Assembly (NCBI GenBank): GCA_023438115.1
Contig: JAEZEB010000371.1
Location: forward strand, 1 to 43,509
DNA: 43,509 nucleotides
From: Pseudomonadota bacterium
GTDB lineage: Bacteria > Pseudomonadota > Gammaproteobacteria > Burkholderiales > Burkholderiaceae_C
Direction of reading: 5' to 3'
Shown here in pieces: positions 1 to 8,332 of the stretch; within the stretch, counting starts at the first letter, position 1; every line of letters starts with the position of its first letter. The notes below the pieces were generated by a model. The model was given only the letters and a program-made list of their open reading frames with translations, was not told the DNA's origin and searched no databases. The translations under genes and the position numbers were made by a program.

Positions 1-509
1 CGCCCGCCCGGATTGGCCGGCGTGGCCGCGACCGCGCCGCCATCGACGTTGAAGGTCTCGTTGCTGTTGTCGTAGGTGATGATGGCGCCGCTGGTCTCGT
101 CCGCGATGGTGGAGCCGCGCAGGCGCCGCATCTCCGCGCGGCCGATGAACTTCACGCGGTCGGCGCGGCCGTCGTATTCGATCCGCTCGCCCTCGCCCTC
201 GATGTACTCGTCGACGCCGTCGCGCTTCTGGCGGAAGTAGGCCAGCTTGCCCGGCTCGGCGGTGACCACGCCATGCTGATAGCCCTCCGGGTCCTGCTTG
301 ACAGTCATCTTCGCGCCGCGGATCACGATGGTGCCCTTGGTCACCACCACGCGGCCGGTGAAGACGCTGGTCTGCTGCAGGTCGTCATAGCGCAGCGCAT
401 CCGCCTCCACGTTCATGGGCTTGTTGCGGTCGGCTTTCTCGGCGAGCGCACCGCCCGCGGCGAAGGCCAGCGCCACGGCGAGCGACAGGGAGGCAATGGT
501 GGTTTTCAT
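1..509 (-). CDS. lptA: LptA, periplasmic LPS transport protein (3' end outside window)
   Basis: LptA forms the periplasmic bridge that carries lipopolysaccharide from the LptBFGC complex to LptDE in the outer membrane. About 169 residues are visible. A Sec signal peptide (MKTTIASLSLAVALAFAAGG, cut after ALA) is followed by an OstA-type beta-jellyroll with the typical 'VEADALRYDD', 'VFTGRVVVTKG' and 'YDNSNETFNVDGG' stretches. No stop is reached at base 1, so the C-terminus lies to the left. The start is the ATG at 509-507. A -10-like TACAAT lies on the minus strand at 536-531, without a clear -35. The dsbA terminator lies just upstream, so lptA probably begins its own transcription unit. The gene usually found directly upstream, lptC, is absent here. 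Confidence 0.93.
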   Translation of the reverse strand, partial: MKTTIASLSLAVALAFAAGGALAEKADRNKPMNVEADALRYDDLQQTSVFTGRVVVTKGTIVIRGAKMTVKQDPEGYQHGVVTAEPGKLAYFRQKRDGVDEYIEGEGERIEYDGRADRVKFIGRAEMRRLRGSTIADETSGAIITYDNSNETFNVDGGAVAATPANPGG

Positions 510-549
510 GAGGGCATGATTCTTGCTGCGATTGTAGCCCCCAGAGCAG

Positions 550-575
550 AAAAAGCCCGCGCGTGCGGGCTTTTT
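550..575 (-). terminator. Rho-independent terminator between dsbA and lptA
   Basis: Stem GCCCGC (555-560) pairs with GCGGGC (565-570) around a GCGT loop. Five A's lie on the left and five T's on the right, so it can work on both strands. On the minus strand it lies about 40 bases past the dsbA stop and would end that transcript before lptA. Confidence 0.88.
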
Positions 576-614
576 CTTCCTGGCGCTGCAAGGCGCTCGC
601 CCTGCAGGCGCGAT

Positions 615-1256
615 TTACCTGGACTTGCGGGTCTCGGCGACCAGGTAGTCGACGACGCGCAGCGCGTTGTCCATGCCGCCGGCCAGCGTGGCATCGGTGT
701 AGTAGCGGCCCGCGACGCCCAGCGCCGGAACGCCGTCCACCTCGTACTGGTCCTGCAGCTGCCTGGCGCGCCGGGCCTTGGTGGAGATGGCGAAGGAGTT
801 GTACATCTCCTGGAATTTCGCGCGATCGAGGCCGTTCGCCTCGGCGAATTCGAGGATCTGCTCCTCGCGCGCGGTGGGCTTGCGCTCGTTGTGGATCGCG
901 TTGAACACCTTGGCGTGCAGCTCACCCACCTTGCCCAGCGCTTCCAGCGTGTAGTACAGGCGCTGCTGCGGCACGAAGTCGTCGCGGAATGCGATCGGCA
1001 CGCGGCGCAGCACCACGTCCGCCGGCAGCCTGGAAGCCCACGCATTCAGGCGCGGCTCGAAGGCGTTGCAGTGCGGGCAGCTGTACCAGAAGAACTCCAC
1101 CACCTCGATCTTGCCGGCGGCCGCTTCGACCGGCGCGAGCTTCTCCAGGCGGCGATAGTCGCGGCCGTCCTCGGGGCGGCGCTGCGCCGAGGCCAGGCCC
1201 GGCAGGCCCAGGGCCAGCACACCCGCCGCGGCGGCGGAAAACTCGCGTCGATCCAT
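615..1256 (-). CDS. dsbA: DsbA-type thiol:disulfide interchange protein
   Basis: Periplasmic oxidase that introduces disulfide bonds into exported proteins. The 213-residue product has a thioredoxin fold with the active site C60-P-H-C63 (FFWYSCPHCNAFEP) and the cis-proline loop 'GVPAL' near the C-terminus. The start ATG at 1256 is preceded by AAGGAGAG at good spacing. The signal sequence begins MDRREFSAAAAG and ends LASAQ. The RR-x-F pattern resembles a twin-arginine signal, but the hydrophobic core is short and Sec export cannot be excluded. The DsbB partner is not in the window. The gene follows the SPOR-domain gene on the same strand. Confidence 0.95.
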   Translation of the reverse strand: MDRREFSAAAAGVLALGLPGLASAQRRPEDGRDYRRLEKLAPVEAAAGKIEVVEFFWYSCPHCNAFEPRLNAWASRLPADVVLRRVPIAFRDDFVPQQRLYYTLEALGKVGELHAKVFNAIHNERKPTAREEQILEFAEANGLDRAKFQEMYNSFAISTKARRARQLQDQYEVDGVPALGVAGRYYTDATLAGGMDNALRVVDYLVAETRKSR

Positions 1257-1333
1257 GTTGTTCGTCTCTCCTTGGGGGAAGTCTCTCAGACCGGGCGCCG
1301 CGGATGATGGTTCCGCCGCCCGGCGGCTGCCGC

Positions 1334-1969
1334 CTACCGCTGGACGCGCACCAGCGCGGTGTCGAAACCGCCGGCGTCCAGCTTTTCCTTCTGGCGGTCG
1401 GCGTCGTCCTTGCTGTTGAACGGGCCCACGCGCACGCGGTAGACCTGCCGGCCCGACTGCTCGCGCTCGGTGACCTTGGCCTCGATGCCCATGAGGGAGA
1501 GCTTGGCCCGCTGCGCCTCGGCGTCCTCCGCGGTGCGGAAGGCGCCGGCCTGCACGAAGTAGAAGAAGGGATCGTTGCCGCCGCTGCTGCCGTTCGAACG
1601 CGCGGCCGCCAGGTCGCCCAGCGGATCGGCCGGCGCAGGGCGGCCGGTGACGGCGGGCGCCTCCGGCGGCTTGTTGTCCTTGCTGTCGCGGGTGGCGACC
1701 TGCGCATCCGGCCTGGCCCCGGCCGGCGGCGTGCCCGCGGGCGGCAGCGGCTTGGCGGGGTTCTTGCCGTACAGGGGCGCGTTGGGGTCCCAGTTCTGGT
1801 TCTTGCGCGATTCGGCCGCGTCCTGCTCCGCGGAGCGGCTGGGGCCCTTCTGCAGGAAGGGGACGGGCACCTTGGTGACGTACACCGCCACCGCCAGGGC
1901 GGCGGCGAGCCCCAGCACGATGCCGATGATGATGCCGACGACGATGTTGCCGCGTTGCTTGGGTTTCAT
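1334..1969 (-). CDS. SPOR-domain membrane protein (FtsN-like)
   Basis: A 211-residue bitopic inner-membrane protein. It has a short cytoplasmic N-terminus (MKPKQRGN), one transmembrane helix at about residues 9-31, a proline/alanine-rich periplasmic linker at about 40-130, and a SPOR domain at about 134-210 (FFYFVQAGAF ... YRVRVGPF ... AD). SPOR domains bind denuded peptidoglycan glycans at division septa, so a role in cell division like FtsN is likely. It starts two bases after the argS stop, so the two are almost certainly co-transcribed. The argS-SPOR-dsbA order is one I associate with Burkholderiales. Other SPOR proteins look similar, so I do not assign the ftsN name firmly. Confidence 0.88.
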   Translation of the reverse strand: MKPKQRGNIVVGIIIGIVLGLAAALAVAVYVTKVPVPFLQKGPSRSAEQDAAESRKNQNWDPNAPLYGKNPAKPLPPAGTPPAGARPDAQVATRDSKDNKPPEAPAVTGRPAPADPLGDLAAARSNGSSGGNDPFFYFVQAGAFRTAEDAEAQRAKLSLMGIEAKVTEREQSGRQVYRVRVGPFNSKDDADRQKEKLDAGGFDTALVRVQR

Positions 1970-1971
1970 GC

Positions 1972-3645
1972 TTACATCTTCTGCGGGGCACCGACGCCCA
2001 GCACAGCCAGTCCATTGTGCAACACCTGCGCCACCGCGGCGACCAGCGCGAGGCGCGCCGTGCGCAGTTTCTCGTCGTCCACCAGGATGCGTTCGCTGTC
2101 GTAGTAGGAGTGGTACGCCGCCGCGAGCTCGCGCAGGTAGAAGGTGATGTCGTGCGGCGCGAAGTCGGCCGCCGCGGCGGTGAGCACCTCGGGATAGCGC
2201 GCCAGCTGCAACATCAGCGTGAGCGCCGCGGGGCTCTCCAGCGGCGCCAGGTCGGCATCGCGCAGGGTCGACACGTCCCCGCCCCAGGCCGCCAGCACCG
2301 AGCAGATGCGCGCGTGCGCGTACTGCACGTAGTACACCGGGTTGTCGTTGTTCTGCGCCAGCGCGAGGTCGACGTCGAACACGTACTCCGTGTCGGGCTT
2401 GCGCGACAACAGGAAGAAGCGCACCGCATCCTTGCTGGTCCACTCGATCAGGTCGCGCAGCGTCACGTAGCTGCCGGCGCGCTTGGAGATCTTCACCTCC
2501 TGGCCGCCGCGCATCACGCGCACCATGGTGTGCAGCACGTAGTCGGGGTAGCCCTCGGGGATGCCGACGCCGGCCGCCTGCAACCCGGCCCGCACGCGCG
2601 CGATGGTGCCGTGGTGGTCGGTACCCTGGATGTTGACCACCTTGGTGAAGCCGCGCTCCCACTTGGTGATGTGGTACGCGACGTCCGGCACGAAGTACGT
2701 GTAGCTGCCGTCGGACTTGCGCATCACGCGGTCCTTGTCGTCCCCGTAGTCGGTGGACTTCAGCCACAGCGCGCCGTCCTGCTCGTAGGTCTTGCCCGCC
2801 TCGCGCAGGCGCTGCACCGCGGCGTCGACCTTGCCGCTGGTGTACAGGCTGGACTCCAGGTAGTACTGGTCGAAGCGCACGGCGAAGGCCTGCAGGTCCA
2901 GGTCCTGTTCGTGGCGCAGGTAGGCCACCGCGAACTGGCGCATGCCGTCGAGGTCCTCGGGATCGCCGCTGGCGGTGAACTCGCGGTCGTCCGCCTTCAC
3001 CGTCTTCTTCGCGAGGAAGTCGTCGGCGATGTCCTGGATGTAGTCGCCGTTGTAGGCGGCCTCGGGCCAGCCCGCGTCGCCGGGTTTGAGGCCCTTCGCG
3101 CGCAGCTGCACCGAGGTGGCGAGCGTGTTGATCTGCACGCCCGCGTCGTTGTAGTAGAACTCGCGGTGGACGTTCCAGCCCTGCGTGGCGTAGAGGTTGC
3201 AGATCGCATCGCCCAGCGCCGCCTGCCGGCCGTGGCCCACGTGCAGCGGGCCGGTCGGATTGGCGGAGACGAATTCCACCAGGATGCGGCGCCCGTGCTG
3301 CGGCTGGCCGCCGAAGGCGGCGCCGGCGGCCAGCGCCTCGCGCACCACCGCCTGCTTGGCGGCGGGCTTCAGCCGGATGTTCAGGAAGCCGGGGCCCGCG
3401 ATCTCGATCGCGTCGGCCCAGCGTCCGAACGCGGGCGTGGCCAGCAGCGCTTCGCGCAGGGTTTCGGCCACCTGGCGCGGATTGCGCTTCAGGGGCTTGG
3501 CGAGCTGCATCGCGGCCGTGCAGGCCAGGTCGCCGTGGGCGGCGACCTTCGGGCTTTCGAACGCGGCCTTGTCGCCGGCGCCGGGCGACAGCTGTTCGAG
3601 CCCGGCCGCCAGCGCGGCGAGCAGTTCTTGTTTCGCTTGGAGCAT
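1972..3645 (-). CDS. argS: Arginyl-tRNA synthetase
   Basis: Cytoplasmic class I aminoacyl-tRNA synthetase charging tRNA-Arg. The 557-residue protein shows the N-terminal Add-1 domain, the HIGH signature as HVGH at residues 135-138 in 'ANPTGPLHVGHGR', the KMSKS-equivalent 'KISKRAGSYVTL', and a C-terminal DALR anticodon-binding domain ending 'VLHNGLAVLGVGAPQKM'. Length matches the bacterial family. The start is ATG at 3645. The downstream SPOR gene begins two bases after the stop, so the pair forms one operon. Confidence 0.98.
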   Translation of the reverse strand: MLQAKQELLAALAAGLEQLSPGAGDKAAFESPKVAAHGDLACTAAMQLAKPLKRNPRQVAETLREALLATPAFGRWADAIEIAGPGFLNIRLKPAAKQAVVREALAAGAAFGGQPQHGRRILVEFVSANPTGPLHVGHGRQAALGDAICNLYATQGWNVHREFYYNDAGVQINTLATSVQLRAKGLKPGDAGWPEAAYNGDYIQDIADDFLAKKTVKADDREFTASGDPEDLDGMRQFAVAYLRHEQDLDLQAFAVRFDQYYLESSLYTSGKVDAAVQRLREAGKTYEQDGALWLKSTDYGDDKDRVMRKSDGSYTYFVPDVAYHITKWERGFTKVVNIQGTDHHGTIARVRAGLQAAGVGIPEGYPDYVLHTMVRVMRGGQEVKISKRAGSYVTLRDLIEWTSKDAVRFFLLSRKPDTEYVFDVDLALAQNNDNPVYYVQYAHARICSVLAAWGGDVSTLRDADLAPLESPAALTLMLQLARYPEVLTAAAADFAPHDITFYLRELAAAYHSYYDSERILVDDEKLRTARLALVAAVAQVLHNGLAVLGVGAPQKM

Positions 3646-3668
3646 AGTGGGATTTTAAGAGGCGGGCC

Positions 3669-4127
3669 TCAACCCCGCCCGCCGAAGCCCCGCGCCAGGA
3701 ACACGGCCGCCAGCGGGATCAGCGGGATGATGTGGGCCTGCAGCATCACCAGCTTGCGCACGCCGCGCACTTCCTCGGCCGAAGGCAGCGCGCCGGTGGC
3801 GCGCAGGTCCTTGCGCCAGCGGGCGAAGCGCAGCGTCGGCTTGATGGAGATGAGTCCCGCCAGCACGAACAGCGTGATCTTCACGTGCAGCAGCCAGTTG
3901 CCCCAGTACCAGGCCTGCCCCTTCACGCCCAGGTAGATGCGCAGCAGGCCGGTGACGAGCACCGCCACCGCGGCGATGCCGTAGATGCGGTCGACGATCA
4001 CCAGGCGTTCGACGATGTCGCGGTTCATCCATTCGGGGCGGCAGATCGCCGCCTCGCTGGTGATGAAGACGACGAGCGCCAGGATGGCGGAGATGTGCAG
4101 GAAGGCGAGGATGGCTTCGAGGGTCAT
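3669..4127 (-). CDS. DUF2214 family integral membrane protein
   Basis: A 152-residue protein with about four hydrophobic helices, starting MTLEAILAFLHISAILALVV, and a charged loop near 105-125 (RWRKDLRATGALPSAEEV). The pattern fits DUF2214, a predicted membrane family with no known function. The start ATG (4127-4125) overlaps the TGA stop of the LysR gene (4126-4124) as ATGA, so translation is probably coupled to that regulator. It ends 23 bases before the argS start. No substrate or partner can be read from the sequence. Confidence 0.82.
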   Translation of the reverse strand: MTLEAILAFLHISAILALVVFITSEAAICRPEWMNRDIVERLVIVDRIYGIAAVAVLVTGLLRIYLGVKGQAWYWGNWLLHVKITLFVLAGLISIKPTLRFARWRKDLRATGALPSAEEVRGVRKLVMLQAHIIPLIPLAAVFLARGFGGRG

Positions 4128-5065
4128 GGGGGGCTGGGCGGCTTGGCCGCCATCCAGAAATGGGGCTGGGCGTAATGGTGCTTGAGGAAGTCGATCCACA
4201 GCCGCACCCGCAGGGGCAGGTGCTTGCGCTGGGGAAAGACGGCGTAGATTCCGTTGGGCGGCGCGGCGAATTCGGCCAGCACTTCCACCAGGCGGCCGTG
4301 CCGGATTTCCTGCTCGACCTCCCAGGTGCTGCGCCAGGCGATGCCCCAGCCCTGCGCGCACCAGTCGTGCAGCACCTGGCCGTCGGAGCAGTCCAGCGGG
4401 CCCGCCGGCTTGATGTGGACGATCTCGCCTTCGCCGCTCTTGCCGGGCACCTGGAAGGCCCAGCCGCGCGTCTGCGACGCGTCGCTGGAAAGCGTGAGGC
4501 AGTCGAAGCGCAGCAGGTCGTTGGGATGCTGCGGCGTGCCGTGCCGGCGCAGGTAGTCGGGCGTGGCGACGCACAGGCGCCGGTTGTCCGCCAGGCGCAC
4601 GCTCACGAGCGACGAATCGGGGAAGTCGCCCACGCGCACGGCGCAGTCGAAGCCTTCGCCGGCGACGTCCACGACGCGGTCGCTGAGGTTCAGCGTGATG
4701 GTGACGTCGGTGTGCAGTTCGCGAAAGCGCGGCACCAGCGGCGCCACGTGGCGGCGCCCGAAGCCGGCCGGCGCCGTGATGCGCAGGTGCCCGCTGGCCT
4801 TGACGCCGCCGGCGCTGACGCTGGCTTCGGCATTGGCCAGGTCGGCCAGCAGGCGCTGGCAGTCCTCGAGGAAGGCACTGCCCTCATGGGTGAGCGTGAT
4901 GCGCCGCGTGGTGCGCACCAGCAGCTTGACGCCCAGCCGCTCCTCCAGGGCGTCGAGACGCCGGCCCATGATGGCCGGCGCGACCCCCTCGGCGCGCGCG
5001 GCGGCCGTGAGGCTGCCCTTGGTCGCGACCGAGACGAAGGATTCGAGCTGCTTGAGCTTGTCCAT
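4124..5065 (-). CDS. LysR-family transcriptional regulator
   Basis: A 313-residue protein with an N-terminal winged helix-turn-helix at about residues 10-60 (LESFVSVATKGSLTAAAR; LGVKLLVRTTRRITLT) and a periplasmic-binding-like effector domain from about 90. The start at 5065 (MDKLKQLESF) gives the standard LysR N-terminus. An in-frame ATG at 5170 would add 35 unlike residues and extend into the likely promoter. It is transcribed away from the haloacid dehalogenase and malate synthase genes, with a perfect dyad (5201-5227) between them. LysR proteins commonly regulate the divergent neighbour, so control of 2-haloacid/glyoxylate use is a fair inference. Confidence 0.92.
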   Translation of the reverse strand: MDKLKQLESFVSVATKGSLTAAARAEGVAPAIMGRRLDALEERLGVKLLVRTTRRITLTHEGSAFLEDCQRLLADLANAEASVSAGGVKASGHLRITAPAGFGRRHVAPLVPRFRELHTDVTITLNLSDRVVDVAGEGFDCAVRVGDFPDSSLVSVRLADNRRLCVATPDYLRRHGTPQHPNDLLRFDCLTLSSDASQTRGWAFQVPGKSGEGEIVHIKPAGPLDCSDGQVLHDWCAQGWGIAWRSTWEVEQEIRHGRLVEVLAEFAAPPNGIYAVFPQRKHLPLRVRLWIDFLKHHYAQPHFWMAAKPPSPP

Positions 5066-5200
5066 GCCGGGGGGATTATGGGAGCGCAGGTCATGAATCG
5101 CAGTCGCCGGCACGGAATTGCGCTCCCCGAGCGCTACGAAGGCCGGGTTCATTCTCGCCATGCGGAACATGTTTTTGCTTTCCGAAGGCGATTACACCGA

Positions 5201-5227
5201 TCAAAGTCACGGATCGATAGACTTTGA
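5201..5227. promoter_or_regulatory. Perfect dyad, candidate LysR operator
   Basis: TCAAAGTC (5201-5208) and GACTTTGA (5220-5227) are perfect inverted repeats separated by 11 bases. They lie midway in the 202-base gap between the LysR start (5065) and the dehalogenase start (5268). LysR boxes are dyads with a T-N11-A core, which this fits. A further direct half-site, TAAAGTC, occurs at 5256-5262, just before the dehalogenase start. Confidence 0.6.
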
Positions 5228-5267
5228 CGTCGTCAATAACCCAGGGGGTTCGTAATAAAGTCGAACC

Positions 5268-5963
5268 ATGGATCATCCCAAGGCGGTGCTGTTCGACGCT
5301 TATGGCACGCTCTTCGACGTCTACAGCGTGGGCCTGCTCGCGGAACAGCTGTTCCCCGGCCGGGGCGAGGCGCTGTCCGTCCTGTGGCGTGACAAGCAGA
5401 TCGAATACACCCGGCTGGTCACGACCAGCAACGACGGCGCGCACTACCGCCCCTTCTGGGAGCTGACGCGCGCGAGCCTGCGGTACGCCTGCAAGCGCCT
5501 GGGCCTGGAGCTCACCGCCGCGCGCGAAGAGCAACTGATGAACCAGTACCGGCATCTCTCGGACTTTCCCGAGGGGCGCGAGGTGCTGCAGGCCCTGAAG
5601 ACCCGCGGCGTGGCCACGGGCATCCTGAGCAACGGCGATCCCGGGATGCTGGGGATCGCGGTGCGCAGCGCGGGCCTGGACGGCCTGCTCGATCACGTGA
5701 TCAGCGTGGACGCGGTGCGCAAGTACAAGACGCACCCCGAGGCCTATCGCCTCGGCACGCAGGCGTTGAAGAAGCCGGCCTCGCAGATCCTGTTCGTCAG
5801 CTGCAACGCCTGGGACGCCCTCGCCGCCACCTGGTTCGGCTTCCGCACCCTCTGGGTCAACCGCTACGGGCTGCCCTTCGAGGAGCTCGGCACCCAGCCC
5901 ACCCGCACCGGCACCTCGCTCGACGACGTGCTCGCCTTTTTCGATTCGCAACTTCCGGAGTAG
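5268..5963 (+). CDS. Haloacid dehalogenase, type II (L-2-haloacid dehalogenase family)
   Basis: A 231-residue cytoplasmic HAD-superfamily hydrolase expected to convert (S)-2-haloacids, such as chloroacetate, to 2-hydroxyacids. Key residues of the L-2-haloacid dehalogenase family are in place: nucleophile D10 in 'FDAYGTLFDV', R41 in 'LWRDKQIEYT', S121-N122 in 'LSNGDP', K154, Y160, and S178/N180/D183 in 'SCNAWDA'. The family usually shows SSNAWD, so the Cys at 179 is a small variant. The stop is six bases before the malate synthase start, so the two share an operon. No strong Shine-Dalgarno is visible. True dehalogenase activity on natural substrates is not proven by motifs alone. Confidence 0.9.
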   Translation: MDHPKAVLFDAYGTLFDVYSVGLLAEQLFPGRGEALSVLWRDKQIEYTRLVTTSNDGAHYRPFWELTRASLRYACKRLGLELTAAREEQLMNQYRHLSDFPEGREVLQALKTRGVATGILSNGDPGMLGIAVRSAGLDGLLDHVISVDAVRKYKTHPEAYRLGTQALKKPASQILFVSCNAWDALAATWFGFRTLWVNRYGLPFEELGTQPTRTGTSLDDVLAFFDSQLPE

Positions 5964-5969
5964 AAGGAC

Positions 5970-8192
5970 ATGACCAGCCGTACCCCCATCCACGGTCTCC
6001 AGGTGGACAGCGCCCTGGCGCGCTTCCTCGACGAACAGGTGCTGCCCACCGTCGGTGTCGACAAGACCCGCTTCTGGCAGGGCTTCGACGCGATCGTGCG
6101 CGACCTCGGCCCGAAGAACGCCGCGCTGCTCGCCGAACGCGATCGCCTGCAGTCCGAGCTGGATGGCTGGCACCGCAAGAACCCCGGCCCGATCCGCGAC
6201 ATGGCGGCCTACCGCGGCTTCCTCGAGAAGATCGGCTACCTGGTGCCCAATCCGGAGGGCGTGCAGGCCACCACCGCCAACGTCGACGCGGAACTCGCGC
6301 TGCAGGCCGGCCCGCAGCTGGTGGTTCCCATCCTGAATGCGCGCTACGCGCTCAACGCCGCCAACGCCCGCTGGGGTTCGCTGTACGACGCGCTGTACGG
6401 CACCGACGTGATCCCCGAGGCCGGCGGCGCCGAGAAGGGCCCGGGCTACAACGAGGTGCGCGGCGCCAAGGTGATCGCCCGCGCGCGTGAAGTGCTGGAC
6501 CAGGCCGCGCCGCTGGCGAGCGGCTCGCATGCCGACGCCACCGCGTACAAGGTCGAAGGCGGCAAGCTGGTGGTGGCGCTCAAGGGCGGGCAGTCCACTG
6601 GCCTGAAGGATCCCGCGAAGTTCGTGGGCTGGCAGGGCGAGGCGGCCGCGCCGTCGTCGGTGCTCCTGAAGAACAACGGCCTGCACCTGGACATCGTCAT
6701 CGATCGCAGCAGCCCCATCGGCCAGACCGATGCCGCCGGCGTGGCGGACGTGATCGTCGAAGCGGCGCTCTCCACCATCCTGGACCTGGAAGACTCCATC
6801 GCCGCCGTCGACGCCCAGGACAAGCTGCTCGCCTACCGCAACTGGATGGGCATCCTGCAGGGCACGCTCACCGAGCAGGTGAACAAGGGCGGCAAGAGCT
6901 TCACGCGCGGCCTGAACCCGGACCGCGTGTACCGCGGCGCCGACGGCAACGAACTGCGCCTGCATGGCCGCTCGCTGCTGTTCCTGCGCAACGTGGGCCA
7001 CCTCATGACCAACCCTGCCATCCTGTGGGACGGCGGCAAGGAGATCCACGAAGGGATCATGGACGCGGTGATCACCACCGCCATCGCGATGATCGACCTG
7101 CAGAAGGGCAAGGGCGAGAAATCGGGAAGCGACACAAGCGTCGCGGGCATCCGCAACTCGCGCACCGGCTCGGTCTACATCGTCAAGCCCAAGATGCACG
7201 GCCCCGCGGAAGTGGCCTTCGCTTCCGAACTCTTCGGCCGCGTGGAGCAGCTGCTGGGCCTGCCGGAGAACACCGTGAAGCTGGGCATCATGGACGAGGA
7301 GCGCCGCACCAGCGTCAACCTGCAGGCCTGCATCCAGGCCGCGGCGGCGCGGGTGGCCTTCATCAACACCGGCTTCCTCGATCGCACCGGCGACGAGATG
7401 CACACCGCGATGTACGCGGGCCCGATGATCCGCAAGGGCGACATGAAGTCCAGCGCCTGGATCCAGGCCTACGAGAAGAGCAACGTGCTGGTGGGACTGG
7501 CCTGCGGCCTGCGCGGGCGCGCGCAGATCGGCAAGGGCATGTGGGCCATGCCGGACATGATGGCCGCGATGCTGGAACAGAAGATCGCGCACCCGAAGGC
7601 CGGTGCCAACACCGCCTGGGTGCCCTCGCCCACGGCCGCCACGCTGCACGCGCTGCACTACCACCAAGTCGACGTGTTCGGCGTGATGCAGGACCTGGAG
7701 AAGACCGGCGCGGACGCCGAGCGCGAGAACCTGCTGAATGGCCTGCTCACCGTGCCCGTCGCCGCCGAGGCGAAGTGGAGCGCCGAGGAGCGCCAGCAGG
7801 AGTTGGACAACAACGCGCAGGGCATCCTGGGCTACGTGGTGCGCTGGATCGACCAGGGCGTGGGCTGCTCCAAGGTGCCCGACATCCACAACGTGGGCCT
7901 GATGGAAGACCGCGCGACGCTGCGCATCTCCAGCCAGCACATCGCGAACTGGCTGGAGCACGGCGTGGTGACGAAGGAACAGGTGATGGAGACCTTCCAG
8001 CGCATGGCCGCCGTGGTGGACAGGCAGAACGCGGGCGACCCGTTCTACAAGCCCATGGCCGGCAACTGGGAGACCTCCTTCGCCTACCGCGCGGCGCTCG
8101 ACCTGGTGCTCCAGGGCAAGGAGCAACCGAGCGGCTACACCGAGCCGCTGCTGCATGCGTGGCGGCTGAAAGTGAAGGCGGCGGCGCAGTAG
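5970..8192 (+). CDS. glcB: Malate synthase G
   Basis: Condenses glyoxylate with acetyl-CoA to malate; cytoplasmic, monomeric form of the enzyme. The 740-residue length fits the G isoform (about 720-730). Visible signatures include 'TILDLEDSIAAVDAQDK', 'GRSLLFLRNVGHLMT' with the catalytic arginine, 'GIMDEERRTSVNL' and 'DRTGDEMHTAMYAGPM' with the magnesium-binding Glu and Asp, and 'EDRATLRISSQ' with the catalytic base Asp. AAGGA lies immediately before the ATG. It follows the dehalogenase by six bases, so glycolate formed there and oxidised elsewhere to glyoxylate could be used here. Isocitrate lyase and glycolate oxidase are not in the window. Confidence 0.98.
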   Translation: MTSRTPIHGLQVDSALARFLDEQVLPTVGVDKTRFWQGFDAIVRDLGPKNAALLAERDRLQSELDGWHRKNPGPIRDMAAYRGFLEKIGYLVPNPEGVQATTANVDAELALQAGPQLVVPILNARYALNAANARWGSLYDALYGTDVIPEAGGAEKGPGYNEVRGAKVIARAREVLDQAAPLASGSHADATAYKVEGGKLVVALKGGQSTGLKDPAKFVGWQGEAAAPSSVLLKNNGLHLDIVIDRSSPIGQTDAAGVADVIVEAALSTILDLEDSIAAVDAQDKLLAYRNWMGILQGTLTEQVNKGGKSFTRGLNPDRVYRGADGNELRLHGRSLLFLRNVGHLMTNPAILWDGGKEIHEGIMDAVITTAIAMIDLQKGKGEKSGSDTSVAGIRNSRTGSVYIVKPKMHGPAEVAFASELFGRVEQLLGLPENTVKLGIMDEERRTSVNLQACIQAAAARVAFINTGFLDRTGDEMHTAMYAGPMIRKGDMKSSAWIQAYEKSNVLVGLACGLRGRAQIGKGMWAMPDMMAAMLEQKIAHPKAGANTAWVPSPTAATLHALHYHQVDVFGVMQDLEKTGADAERENLLNGLLTVPVAAEAKWSAEERQQELDNNAQGILGYVVRWIDQGVGCSKVPDIHNVGLMEDRATLRISSQHIANWLEHGVVTKEQVMETFQRMAAVVDRQNAGDPFYKPMAGNWETSFAYRAALDLVLQGKEQPSGYTEPLLHAWRLKVKAAAQ

Positions 8193-8284
8193 CGCCAACG
8201 TCCTACCGACACCACTCGGCGGACGGGCGCGACCACTCGTCCTGCCTGTGTTCGTAACAGGTGTGACCAAGATCGGGGGGCGCT

Positions 8285-8302
8285 GCGGCGACGTGTCGCC
8301 GC
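8285..8302. terminator. Hairpin after malate synthase gene
   Basis: GCGGCGAC (8285-8292) and GTCGCCGC (8295-8302) are perfect inverted repeats with a two-base centre, in the 140-base gap between glcB and the DUF1631 gene. There is no T-run, so it is at best an imperfect terminator. It could equally be a regulatory dyad or a leader structure for the following gene, whose ATG is 30 bases downstream. The rest of the gap shows no clear promoter. Confidence 0.4.
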
Positions 8303-8332
8303 GCCCGCGCAGCGCATAAAGTCGCTCGCAAC

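Noticed and set aside
8245..8261. CCTGT/ACAGG inverted repeat after glcB
   Set aside because: Only five base pairs with a seven-base loop; expected by chance in a gap of this size.
5091..8270. Open minus-strand frame of more than 1,000 codons opposite the dehalogenase and glcB
   Set aside because: Product is low-complexity His/Ala/Arg/Val-rich sequence, the usual shadow of high-GC coding DNA; the plus-strand genes have full catalytic motifs.
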